Positions 1 to 6,261 of a stretch of 11,775 nt of DNA are shown in pieces. The notes beneath the pieces were generated by a model. It worked only from the letters and a program-made list of their open reading frames with translations. It ran no database searches and had not been told where the DNA came from. Position numbers and translations under genes: made by a program. Source of the stretch: JAWXTP01 sp044433415 (GTDB lineage: Bacteria > Bacteroidota > Bacteroidia > Bacteroidales > Rikenellaceae). Position 1 is the first letter of the stretch. Each line of letters begins with the position of its first letter. The DNA is taken from assembly GCA_044433415.1 (NCBI GenBank), contig JAWXTP010000094.1, positions 1 through 11,775 of the forward strand, in the 5' to 3' direction.

Positions 1-120
1 ATGCAGGAGATAACTCTTGCAGCCCTATGGCGTGGAGGTTTCTTTGAAAAGACCGCATTTTATGGTGGTACATGTCTCAGAATATTTCACTCTATGCCTC
101 GATTCTCTTATCACAAGTAA
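1..120 (+). pseudogene. 5' part of an AbiEii-type nucleotidyltransferase toxin gene, cut by the RIT element
   Basis: This reading frame enters from the window edge and ends at TAA 118-120. It encodes 39 residues resembling the N-terminal part of AbiEii/AbiGii-type nucleotidyltransferases (COG2253-like): a helix QEITLAALWRGGFF, then the nucleotide-binding motif YGGTCLRI and the start of the next motif, PRFS. Family members continue RFSED(I/L)D, where the Asp residues bind metal. Here RFS (codons 100-108) is followed by YHK and a stop inside the terminal repeat of the mobile element. The protein would lack its catalytic Asp residues and all of the C-terminal part, so it should be inactive. The ATG at position 1 is probably internal, because family members usually have about 30 more residues upstream. 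The 3' part of the gene is not in this window. The family assignment rests on short motifs only. Confidence 0.72.
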
Positions 121-134
121 AACATTATCCAAAG
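103..134 (+). repeat. Left terminal inverted repeat of the RIT element (32 bp)
   Basis: This stretch is the exact reverse complement of 3567-3598. It begins TTCTCTTATCACAAG and ends ATTATCCAAAG. The match stops at 135 on the inner side. On the outer side there is one mismatch at 102 and then a CG match, so the shared stretch covers the codons CGN-TTC-TCT (Arg-Phe-Ser). The repeat carries the in-frame TAA that ends the left toxin stub. Its inner 11 bases, ATTATCCAAAG, recur in direct orientation at 3499-3509. Confidence 0.92.
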
Positions 135-200
135 TCTATGTTTGTTAAAGCTCTATCTTTTTGATTATCAGTCTTGCTTTTGATAATATTTTTAGATAAT
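124..200. repeat. Left subterminal array of ATTATC/GATAAT motifs
   Basis: Four copies of the hexamer lie close together: ATTATC at 124-129 and 164-169, GATAAT at 182-187 and 195-200. The second and third form a 7-bp inverted repeat, ATTATCA (164-170) and TGATAAT (181-187), with a 10-bp spacer. Tyrosine recombinases bind inverted arms around a short spacer, so these are plausible binding sites for the three RIT recombinases. The binding role is inferred; the repeats themselves are visible. Confidence 0.55.
137..144 (+). promoter_or_regulatory. Possible -7 box for the recombinase genes
   Basis: TATGTTTG fits the Bacteroidota -7 consensus TAnnTTTG and lies just inside the left terminal repeat, about 105 bases before the first recombinase start. 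No clear TTG box sits 19-21 bases upstream, so this is a weak call. If real, the -33 region would lie inside the terminal repeat, and recombinase binding there could control expression. Confidence 0.25.
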
Positions 201-249
201 ATTTCAGTTTCTTTGTGTTGAGCCCCTCTAATGGTGCTCCCAAAGTAAA

Positions 250-1482
250 ATGAAAAATATAGAAATTCAGTCGCTCATTGCTAAATGTATAATGCAGTTG
301 CGCAATGATGGCTATGATGAAAAATGTATTGAGACACATCGTCGACGATGGCAGAGCGGAATAGTCTCATACATGCTAAACGCAGGAGAAGATATGTTTT
401 CTTCTCAAATTGGCGAATCCTTTCTTTCCGATGTTTTGCCTGGATTAGCAGTTTCGACACAGCGTGCTCACCGTAGGAGTATACACCTGTTGAGAGAATT
501 TATGCAGACTGGAAAAGTGCGCAGAAGGATTGTTCAATTACAAAGCTACCCTTTGCCTGGAGAGATTGGTGATGCAGTACTCCAACATCTTAACTTTTTA
601 AGAGAACAGCGTCGCTGCGAATTAACTATTCATAATCATCGACGACTATTAAGCTACTTTATTGAAGGACTCTCTCAAAAAGGAATCTACAAAGTATGTG
701 ATATAACAGAAGAGTCCATCGTATCTTTCGTCGACCATGCCCAGACATGTAAGCAAGAACACTTCTACGCTATTCGTCAGTTTTGCTCTTTCCTATACGA
801 GAAAGGACTTATATCAATAAATCACAGCTATGTGCTTGCTCGAAATAATTTTCCACAACATGAAAAGCTACCATCAGTTTACAATGCAAATGAGATAAGT
901 CAGATTGAGACATCTATCGAGCAATCCTCAGCTGTCGGCAAACGTGATTATGCAATTTTTCTTCTTGCATCCAGGCTCGGTTTGAGAGTCTCAGATATCG
1001 CTGCCTTAAGTTGGGATAACATTGATTGGGACAGTGGCAAGATAACACTTTACCAATATAAAACAAAAGCACCAGTAGAGCTACCTCTACTAAAAGAAGT
1101 TGGAGAAGCATTGGTGACCTATGCACGTGACGCACGACCGAAATCACCTTTGAGTCAAATTTTTCTATCGGCAATTGCACCATATCGTCCAATGACTCGC
1201 ATAAGCCTAAACGGTGTGGTGATAAGAATAATGCAATCTTCAGGCATCAACACATCAGGGCGCAGATTTGGGCCACATTCAATGCGTCATTCCCTTGCCA
1301 GCAATATGTTGCAGCAAGGTGCATCATTGCCGACTATATCAAGCATATTAGGTCACGAAAGTACTCAGAGCACTATGGAGTATCTTCGAGTTGATGTTAC
1401 AAATTTACGTGACTGCGTTCTTGATATTCCATTAGTAGATGAATCTTTTTATTCACAGAAAGGGGGTGCGTTTTATGATTAA
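250..1482 (+). CDS. RIT tyrosine recombinase A (site-specific integrase, 410 aa)
   Basis: This is the first of the three recombinases, a DNA-breaking and rejoining enzyme of the phage-integrase family. Its size fits the largest, leading member of RIT trios. An extended N-terminal part (about 1-100) precedes a SAM-like core-binding domain (about 105-200) and the catalytic domain (about 212-385). The catalytic set is visible: Arg246 in GLRVSDI, Lys271 or Lys273 in the beta-hairpin, His343 and Arg346 in HSMRHS, His369 in LGHES, and the nucleophile Tyr378 in MEYLR. The ATG at 250 has no clear ribosome-binding site, which is normal for the phylum. The 3' end overlaps the next gene by 8 bases (ATGATTAA), implying coupled translation. 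Nothing indicates inactivation. Confidence 0.9.
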   Translation: MKNIEIQSLIAKCIMQLRNDGYDEKCIETHRRRWQSGIVSYMLNAGEDMFSSQIGESFLSDVLPGLAVSTQRAHRRSIHLLREFMQTGKVRRRIVQLQSYPLPGEIGDAVLQHLNFLREQRRCELTIHNHRRLLSYFIEGLSQKGIYKVCDITEESIVSFVDHAQTCKQEHFYAIRQFCSFLYEKGLISINHSYVLARNNFPQHEKLPSVYNANEISQIETSIEQSSAVGKRDYAIFLLASRLGLRVSDIAALSWDNIDWDSGKITLYQYKTKAPVELPLLKEVGEALVTYARDARPKSPLSQIFLSAIAPYRPMTRISLNGVVIRIMQSSGINTSGRRFGPHSMRHSLASNMLQQGASLPTISSILGHESTQSTMEYLRVDVTNLRDCVLDIPLVDESFYSQKGGAFYD

Positions 1483-2479
1483 CTATATTTATGTGAGTGT
1501 ATTTGCTCCGTATATCAAGAGCTTTGTGCAAATGAAAGCAGTTATGGGATTCAAAACTTCAAAGATAGAGTATATCCTTAAAGAGCTTGATGAGATATAC
1601 TACAAACTTCACCTTAAAGAACCAATATTAACCAAAGATCTATTAAAAGTGTGGCGTGAGAGCCGATTAAATGACAGCGAGAGAACTCTTTATGACAAGT
1701 GGTCAATAGTGAATCAATTCTCACGCTATATGTGTCACTGTGGTTTTATTTGTTATGTTCCTCCGATGCCAAGACAGAAAAACAAGATTTTTATTCCCAG
1801 AATATTTACCCATAATGAAATACAACGTTTCTTCACTGAGGCAGATAATCTTCGCTTACATAGCATACAACCTCGTTTATGTCTGTTCTCTATGCCAATG
1901 CTATTCCGTGTTCTATATGCCACGGGGATGAGAATTAGCGAAGCTTTAAACCTAAATAATGAGGATATAAACTTTGACAAGGGGATAATACTTATTAGAA
2001 AGAGCAAGAATCAGAGGCAACGCATTATCCCAATAACATCGTCTTTAGAGCAAGCACTTCGTCAATATTTGCAACATAGAGACAAAATGCGCATTAAGGA
2101 TGTAACATTGGGCGATAAACCACTATTCGTCTCCCATATGGGGAATAGAATATTAAAAAACTCAGCATATACATGGTTTAGAAAGATACTCAGACTGTGT
2201 GATATTCCTTTCGTCGGAGGTCGTCATGGTCCCAGAGTACACGATTTTCGCCACACCTTTGCTGTTCATTCGCTTATGAAACAGGTGAAAGCAGGTAAAG
2301 ACATCTATTGTCTTCTGCCAATTATATCTGTTTTTATGGGGCATAAAACTCTGTTGGGTACAGAAGCTTATGTGCGATTAACTAGTGAGATGTTCCCTGA
2401 GTTGAACATGCAAATTGGAGAGATATCATCATATATTTTTCCTTCACTTGAAAAAATAGTACGAGAATATGAAAAATGA
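1475..2479 (+). CDS. RIT tyrosine recombinase B (site-specific integrase, 334 aa)
   Basis: This is the middle recombinase of the trio. The start at ATG 1475 is preferred over ATG 1439 because a purine-rich AAAGGGGG (1459-1466) lies 8 bases upstream and the resulting overlap with gene A is only 8 bases. The N-terminal DNA-binding part (about 10-95) is followed by the catalytic domain (about 108-310). The conserved residues are Arg153 in ATGMRISEAL, Lys176 or Lys178, His256 and Arg259 in HDFRHTF, His290 in FMGHK, and Tyr299 in TEAYVRL. A run of about 30 residues between the HxxR box and the second His (264-288) is longer than in a minimal integrase. The gene ends inside the start region of gene C, overlapping it by 11 bases. 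Confidence 0.9.
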   Translation: MINYIYVSVFAPYIKSFVQMKAVMGFKTSKIEYILKELDEIYYKLHLKEPILTKDLLKVWRESRLNDSERTLYDKWSIVNQFSRYMCHCGFICYVPPMPRQKNKIFIPRIFTHNEIQRFFTEADNLRLHSIQPRLCLFSMPMLFRVLYATGMRISEALNLNNEDINFDKGIILIRKSKNQRQRIIPITSSLEQALRQYLQHRDKMRIKDVTLGDKPLFVSHMGNRILKNSAYTWFRKILRLCDIPFVGGRHGPRVHDFRHTFAVHSLMKQVKAGKDIYCLLPIISVFMGHKTLLGTEAYVRLTSEMFPELNMQIGEISSYIFPSLEKIVREYEK

Positions 2480-3494
2480 TTTTGCAAAATATTTGAAAGG
2501 ATTCTTTACTGAATACCTCTCGGCTGAACGAGGTGTAAGCCCTAACACCATGCGTTCATATGGAGCAGCCTTTGCATCCTATATTGATTTCATGAAAGTC
2601 AATAGAAGAATTAATGCTGAAAAACTGACTCTTGAACATATAAATCGAAAAAATACTCTTGATTTTCTCGATTGGTTACAAGCAACCAAGAATAGTTCGG
2701 TAACAACGAGGAATCAAAGATTAGCGGCAATACACGCCTTTTGCAGATATATGCAGTATGAAGATGTTGTACATCTAAAGCAATGGCAAGAGATACTTGG
2801 TATTAAAATTAAAAAGACAATAAAGAATACTATGAGTTATTTAACGCTGGATGGCATTAAAGTTCTATTAGAGCAGATACCACGAGATGATCTTCGATGT
2901 CGTAGAGATCTCGCTATGCTCTCTCTTCTTTATGAAACAGGAGCCAGAGTGCAAGAACTTATAGATCTTAGACCAGTTGATGTTTGCCTGACTAAGCCAT
3001 GTTATGTAACTCTATTTGGGAAGGGCAGCAAGAAGCGAATTGTCCCTATTCAAGATGCTCAAGTAGACATTTTAGATAAGTATATGGAAGAGAATAATCT
3101 CCATGAGCTTCGAATGAATCAACGACCACTCTTCCAGAATAATCGTGGTGGCAAACTAACGGGAGCGGGAATAACATACATATTGAATAAGTATGCTGCG
3201 ATGGCAAGAAATATGACAGAGAACATCATACCCGATAAAATCAGTCCACATTGTCTGCGCCACAGTAAAGCAATGCATCTGTTACAAGCAGGCGTTAACC
3301 TTGTATATATAAGAGATATATTAGGTCATGTCTCAATACAAACTACAGAGGTCTATGCTAGGGCAGATTCTAAACAGAAGCGAGATGCTTTGGAGAAAAC
3401 GTATGTTTCAATATTACCTATTGGATCTGATCAGAAATCATCTTGGGAAGCAGATCCCGAATTAAAAAGTTGGTTAAAAAGTCTTGGCCGATAA
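2469..3494 (+). CDS. RIT tyrosine recombinase C (XerD-like integrase, 341 aa)
   Basis: This is the third recombinase and the most XerC/XerD-like of the trio. Residues about 5-115 form a SAM-like core-binding domain with the typical YLSAERGVSPNTMRSY segment, and about 124-310 the catalytic domain. The active-site residues are Arg160 in ETGARVQEL, Lys185 in GKGSKKR, His261 and Arg264 in HCLRHSKA, His287 in LGHVS, and Tyr296 in TEVYAR. The start ATG at 2469 overlaps the end of gene B by 11 bases (ATGAAAAATGA). The tail (about 318-341) is polar and family-variable. The gene ends just before the right subterminal repeat array. In RIT elements the three proteins are thought to act together; what each one does is not visible here. 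Confidence 0.9.
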   Translation: MKNDFAKYLKGFFTEYLSAERGVSPNTMRSYGAAFASYIDFMKVNRRINAEKLTLEHINRKNTLDFLDWLQATKNSSVTTRNQRLAAIHAFCRYMQYEDVVHLKQWQEILGIKIKKTIKNTMSYLTLDGIKVLLEQIPRDDLRCRRDLAMLSLLYETGARVQELIDLRPVDVCLTKPCYVTLFGKGSKKRIVPIQDAQVDILDKYMEENNLHELRMNQRPLFQNNRGGKLTGAGITYILNKYAAMARNMTENIIPDKISPHCLRHSKAMHLLQAGVNLVYIRDILGHVSIQTTEVYARADSKQKRDALEKTYVSILPIGSDQKSSWEADPELKSWLKSLGR

Positions 3495-3498
3495 TAAT

Positions 3499-3577
3499 AT
3501 TATCCAAAGCTCTAACATAAAGTAATGTTGATAATAACCTAATTATCAATGGTGCTTAAATAGTGTCTTTGGATAAT
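3499..3577. repeat. Right subterminal array of ATTATC/GATAAT motifs with a palindrome
   Basis: Four hexamer copies lie between the last recombinase gene and the element end: ATTATC at 3499-3504 and 3542-3547, GATAAT at 3530-3535 and 3572-3577. TTGATAAT (3528-3535) and ATTATCAA (3542-3549) form a perfect 8-bp inverted repeat with a 6-bp spacer, the geometry of a tyrosine recombinase core site. ATTATCCAAAG at 3499-3509 is a direct copy of the inner end of the left terminal repeat. The function is inferred. Confidence 0.55.
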
Positions 3578-3598
3578 GTTTTACTTGTGATAAGAGAA
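3567..3598 (-). repeat. Right terminal inverted repeat of the RIT element (32 bp)
   Basis: This is a perfect inverted copy of 103-134. Read on the - strand it continues the frame of the right toxin stub: Phe-Ser, then Tyr-His-Lys and TAA at 3583-3581. The same reading frame and stop are imposed on both flanking genes. Confidence 0.92.
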
Positions 3599-3811
3599 AC
3601 GTGATATGAGTTTATAGCCTTTAGATAGCGATGTTCCACCCTTGAATACCGTGGAGTCTACATATTGGCTCTTGGCAAGTTGTTGCAAGGTATAGGTCAC
3701 CCAGTAATCTTTCTCTATATAGGCTGGTTGTATATTATACTTCTGAGCTGTGGCAATGATGAGCTGGGACAGTAATTTTTTATCGTTATGTAGTTTTATA
3801 TTATGTTCCAT
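3581..3811 (-). pseudogene. 5' part of an AbiEii-type nucleotidyltransferase toxin gene, cut by the RIT element
   Basis: This is the toxin of a type IV (AbiE-like) toxin-antitoxin pair, truncated to 76 residues. Intact AbiEii proteins are nucleotidyltransferases, usually around 300 residues. The stub keeps the N-terminal IEKDYWVTYTLQQL helix (32-45), the GGTSL nucleotide-binding motif (58-62) and RFS (71-73), then ends YHK-stop inside the terminal repeat. The expected EDxD metal-binding motif and the remaining three quarters of the protein are missing, so it should be non-toxic. It differs clearly from the left stub (FKGGTSLSKGYKLIS against FYGGTCLRIFHSMP), so the two are separate genes. The start overlaps the antitoxin gene by 16 bases, as is usual for the pair. 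The missing 3' part is not in this window. Confidence 0.85.
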
Positions 3812-4521
3812 CTCTCTTTTGTTTGCAAGGCATCTTGCGACACCCCAAGTTTATATTTTGTAATTGGATTTAGAGTCTCATAAAGTGAAGACAAATTATC
3901 ATTTGGATAGATACTTTCGACCATTGCACCTAACAAGGCTCTTGTCGCAGGTGTATATTTCATCGACAACCTCTTTATATTTTGCAACTCATTTTGTGAT
4001 AGGTCACGAAGAATGCCAAGCAGAATTACGACTGCCTCGTCGGTAAGTGTACCAGGGATTTTCTTGATGTTCTTAATAGCATCAAGAAAACGCAGCAGAG
4101 GGATTGATTCCTTTGTTATTGTATTGTTTTGGACTACAAATTTAATCTTATAGACACCTCGTACCGTTGGATTTTTGAATTTATTTGTGCCAATGTGAAT
4201 TGTATTAGGTACTTGTGTTGTGAGGTGCATCATATTGTAGGCTCTATAACCAGTTATATAACCAATTACTCGTCCATCTTGCTCAAGAAGATCTTTTACA
4301 ACTTGATATTCAGATACAGGGAGTTGTCCAAACCGTGTTTGTTCAGGTTTGTAGTACTTCCCTTTTGATAGCTTTGCTAATTTACCATTTTGCACCAATC
4401 TATTCAAATGTTTTATGGCAGCCTCTTTTTGAGTGACCTCTATATTGAAATCATTATAGGTGAAAACATAACCAATTGGAAATCTATTAATCGTATTTGT
4501 AATTATATCAGATACTTTCAT
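3796..4521 (-). CDS. AbiEi-like antitoxin / DUF6088-type transcriptional regulator (241 aa)
   Basis: This is the antitoxin partner of the truncated AbiEii toxin. Residues about 1-57 form a winged helix-turn-helix with the hallmark loop LVQNGKLAKLSKGKYYKP. The next segment has the conserved GYITGYRAYNMMHLTTQVP (84-102) seen in DUF6088/AbiEi-like proteins, followed by a C-terminal helical part. AbiEi proteins bind inverted repeats in their own promoter and repress the operon, and they also counteract the toxin. ATG 4521 is chosen over TTG 4539 because the TTG lies within the -7 promoter box. The toxin frame starts before this gene ends, which is the usual coupling. With both nearby toxins truncated, the antitoxin is an orphan in this window. 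The family is fairly sure; the toxin-neutralising role is inferred from its neighbour. Confidence 0.85.
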   Translation of the reverse strand: MKVSDIITNTINRFPIGYVFTYNDFNIEVTQKEAAIKHLNRLVQNGKLAKLSKGKYYKPEQTRFGQLPVSEYQVVKDLLEQDGRVIGYITGYRAYNMMHLTTQVPNTIHIGTNKFKNPTVRGVYKIKFVVQNNTITKESIPLLRFLDAIKNIKKIPGTLTDEAVVILLGILRDLSQNELQNIKRLSMKYTPATRALLGAMVESIYPNDNLSSLYETLNPITKYKLGVSQDALQTKERWNII

Positions 4522-4536
4522 ATTATATATTTTATG

Positions 4537-4567
4537 CAAAGATAATATAAAAGTCCAGTTTTTCCAA
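4537..4567 (-). promoter_or_regulatory. Promoter of the AbiEi-like antitoxin gene
   Basis: On the - strand, TTGG (4567-4564) and TATCTTTG (4544-4537) fit the Bacteroidota -33 TTG and -7 TAnnTTTG boxes, with 20 bases between TTG and the -7 box. Transcription would begin about 10 bases before ATG 4521, giving a very short leader and ruling out the TTG at 4539 as a start. Confidence 0.65.
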
Positions 4568-4580
4568 AAGAAAACTGGAC
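4553..4580. promoter_or_regulatory. Palindromic operator over the antitoxin promoter
   Basis: GTCCAGTTTT (4553-4562) and AAAACTGGAC (4571-4580) form a perfect 10-bp inverted repeat with an 8-bp spacer. The -33 box sits in the spacer, so a protein dimer bound here would block RNA polymerase. AbiEi-family antitoxins are known to repress their promoters by binding inverted repeats, which makes this the likely autoregulatory site. Confidence 0.6.
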
Positions 4581-4729
4581 ATTATAACAAAAATGTGCTT
4601 AAGGCTGATAAAAAATATTCAAGTAGCGTAAAATAATTATTGGCGTATTTTTAAGAATGTTTGTAAAAATTTGGCAATAAATGTTCTATAGGGGAGTTAT
4701 AGAAACTGGTTTTGTTTAATTTTAAAGTT

Positions 4730-4755
4730 TTAGATTTGAAAGCATTAAAATCTAA
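4730..4755 (-). terminator. Possible AT-rich hairpin at the 3' end of the lipoprotein gene
   Basis: TTAGATTT (4730-4737) and AAATCTAA (4748-4755) form a perfect 8-bp stem with a 10-base loop overlapping the stop codon. The stem is AT-rich and no clear U-tract follows on the - strand, so it may be a weak terminator, an mRNA-stabilising end or chance. Confidence 0.25.
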
Positions 4756-5360
4756 TTATTAGAAGTTCCCTTGATTAGAAGCTCTCTTAATTCTTTTCTG
4801 TTTCCACTTTTGAATTTATCTATAATCCTTTTTAGGATATCTGAATATTCGTGGTTATTTACCGCGCTATCTAAATCAGAAAAATCAACACTGCCGTAAA
4901 GCATTAATTCAATAATTTTCTTTTCTATTTTAGTCTCAATGTCTGTTTCTAATTTTTTATTTGAATTTACAGAAACGAGTGCTTCGGTGTAGTACACTTT
5001 TGCAGAATCTAGTTGGTTATTATCTTCATATAGTGCCCCAATTAATAATGCTATCTTATGATTCTTTTTAGACAGTCTCCAATTCTCAAGAGAAGCCTCT
5101 TTTGCCAATCTTCTTTCCCCATAATCTAAATAGAAGTGAACCTTCTGAGCACGATAGAAATCTTCTTCTGGAACTAATTCTATAGCTTTATTAATTAATT
5201 CTATTGCATACTTTAATGAGTCGCCACTAGAATGATTGTTTATTACTATTCTTAATGCTTCGTTGTTGTATTTAACAGCTTCTGGATTAATAACTTTTTG
5301 TTTATCATTATTGCATCCAAATAACAATAAAGCTATACTAAATATACAAAATATTTTCAT
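4752..5360 (-). CDS. Predicted lipoprotein with TPR-like helical repeats (202 aa)
   Basis: No specific family is recognised. The N-terminus MKIFCIFSIALLLFGC is a classic lipoprotein signal, with Cys16 as the lipidation site, so the protein should be anchored in a membrane facing the periplasm or outside. Residues about 27-130 read as paired amphipathic helices of TPR type, for example SLKYAIELINKAIELVPEED and LIGALYEDNNQLDSAKVYYTEAL. The C-terminal part is charged and helical. ATG 5360 is chosen because it places the signal peptide at the very N-terminus; an in-frame ATG at 5381 would add seven polar residues and overlap the upstream gene. With ATG 5360 it follows the upstream gene after 7 bases, so the two are probably co-transcribed. 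Confidence 0.75.
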   Translation of the reverse strand: MKIFCIFSIALLLFGCNNDKQKVINPEAVKYNNEALRIVINNHSSGDSLKYAIELINKAIELVPEEDFYRAQKVHFYLDYGERRLAKEASLENWRLSKKNHKIALLIGALYEDNNQLDSAKVYYTEALVSVNSNKKLETDIETKIEKKIIELMLYGSVDFSDLDSAVNNHEYSDILKRIIDKFKSGNRKELRELLIKGTSNN

Positions 5361-5367
5361 AATCAAA

Positions 5368-6147
5368 TTATTTCTTTCCATAAGGCAGTTTTTTATTGTA
5401 ATTTACAGAATATCTCCCAGTTCCATCATTATACAAACCAAAAACATTAACATCAACAGAATATTCACCATGAGAAGGAAGTTTTACTCTTGCATTTCCT
5501 AATGGCTTAGGAGTTCCAGTTTCATAAAAGTACCCACTTGGATTTAGCTTAAAACTATCAGATGAGTAAATTTTTCCGTTCTGTTTTACCTCAACACTTC
5601 CTGACATATCAAGTTCAGGTATATTTTGTGTTGATATATGCACGTTAAGGTTATCTTTGTCTTTTTTTGACCAACCTTTTACATTGTAATTGCCTCTTAT
5701 CCCTATATCAGGAATAAATGTTAATTGTGTTGTTCCACCAGAAAAATGATAAAAATCATTTTTTTCTTTTACGGGAGTACTAATCATAACAGGTTTTGAT
5801 ACTTTATTTGTCGTTTTTCCTTTGTCGTACTTGTTATTTGAAAGTCCACCTTCAATAGATATCGTTTTTGTAATAATGGAATCGCGAAGTTCTTCAGCTC
5901 TTTTATTTTCTAATTTACGGTTATTGTCAAATCGTAAAGAGTCTTTATTGTTTTTAGTAGGATTTAAAACATCATTGTCCATGTAACTCGTCTGAAAGCT
6001 CCATGAATTGTCTTTATTATGATTTTGTTCAGTGATTATTTCTTCTGAATTTTGTTTATTCAATAAATAATCAATGTAATTACCAAATTTATTACTATTG
6101 TAAAAAGAATTTGATTTTGTTTTGTTTTGTTTTGTTTGATTGCCCAT
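5368..6147 (-). CDS. Unrecognised polar protein with a beta-rich C-terminal half (259 aa)
   Basis: I do not recognise this protein. It has no signal peptide or membrane segment. The first 130 residues are very rich in Asn, Lys, Ser and Thr and look disordered. Residues about 132-257 look like one beta-rich domain with alternating polar and hydrophobic residues and many Gly/Asn turns (FSGGTTQLTFIPDIGIRGNY, then GEYSVDVNVFGLYNDGTGRY). Codons 4-11 (TKQNKTKS) are encoded by a run of AAAAC units that could slip and shift the frame. The gene sits directly before the TPR lipoprotein gene. A secreted effector or its partner is conceivable from the setting, but nothing in the sequence shows it. Confidence 0.7.
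   Translation of the reverse strand: MGNQTKQNKTKSNSFYNSNKFGNYIDYLLNKQNSEEIITEQNHNKDNSWSFQTSYMDNDVLNPTKNNKDSLRFDNNRKLENKRAEELRDSIITKTISIEGGLSNNKYDKGKTTNKVSKPVMISTPVKEKNDFYHFSGGTTQLTFIPDIGIRGNYNVKGWSKKDKDNLNVHISTQNIPELDMSGSVEVKQNGKIYSSDSFKLNPSGYFYETGTPKPLGNARVKLPSHGEYSVDVNVFGLYNDGTGRYSVNYNKKLPYGKK
6115..6138. repeat. Pentanucleotide tandem repeat in the start of the 259-aa gene
   Basis: The + strand reads four perfect TTTTG units (6115-6134) plus a partial TTTG; on the coding strand this is AAAAC repeated, just downstream of the start codon. Gain or loss of one 5-bp unit would shift the frame near residue 10 and switch the protein off, as in known phase-variable genes. Four units is short for a highly mutable tract. 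Confidence 0.6.
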
Positions 6148-6186
6148 AGGTAAAAATAATTAGTTTTTTATATGTTAATTATTTTA

Positions 6187-6194
6187 CAAAAATA
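6187..6194 (-). promoter_or_regulatory. Possible -7 promoter box for the 259-aa gene
   Basis: On the - strand TATTTTTG fits TAnnTTTG and lies about 40 bases upstream of ATG 6147. A TTG box at the usual 19-21 base distance is not seen, so support is limited to the one box and its position. Confidence 0.3.
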
Positions 6195-6261
6195 AGATGA
6201 ATTATAGTAATGAAAATAATTCAAATAATGGAAATTTCTATTATTTAAAAGGAGTTAAATA

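Larger units (their letters stand above)
103..3598 (+). mobile_element. RIT (recombinase in trio) element, about 3.5 kb
   Basis: Three overlapping genes for tyrosine recombinases (410, 334 and 341 residues) lie between perfect 32-bp inverted repeats at 103-134 and 3567-3598, with no cargo gene. This is the known layout of RIT elements, in which three different tyrosine recombinases always occur together in the same order. The exact ends are uncertain. The first six bases of each repeat (TTCTCT) also fit the Phe-Ser codons of both flanking toxin genes, so the mobile part may begin at 109 and end at 3592, with TTCTCT belonging to the target. All three recombinases keep their catalytic residues, so the element looks intact. 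Each flank is a 5' toxin-gene stub, and no reconstituted target or simple direct repeat is seen. Confidence 0.85.

Noticed and set aside
124..200. CRISPR-like short repeats at the element ends
   Set aside because: The repeats are 6-11 bp, in both orientations and unevenly spaced, with no spacers or cas genes.
1439..1474. Longer start for recombinase B at ATG 1439
   Set aside because: ATG 1475 has a purine-rich ribosome-binding site at the right distance and a short overlap with gene A.
230..3556. Direct repeat AATGGTGCT at 230-238 and 3548-3556 near both element ends
   Set aside because: It is only 9 bp, lies at different distances from the two ends, and matches no binding-site pattern, so chance is a sufficient explanation.
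103..3598. Integron or Tn554-type transposon
   Set aside because: There is no attC-like cassette array, resistance cargo or TnpC-like protein, and three tyrosine recombinases between perfect inverted repeats fit RIT better.
4522..4539. Longer antitoxin start at TTG 4539
   Set aside because: The TTG is the end of the -7 box TATCTTTG, and transcription would begin downstream of it; ATG 4521 is the better start.
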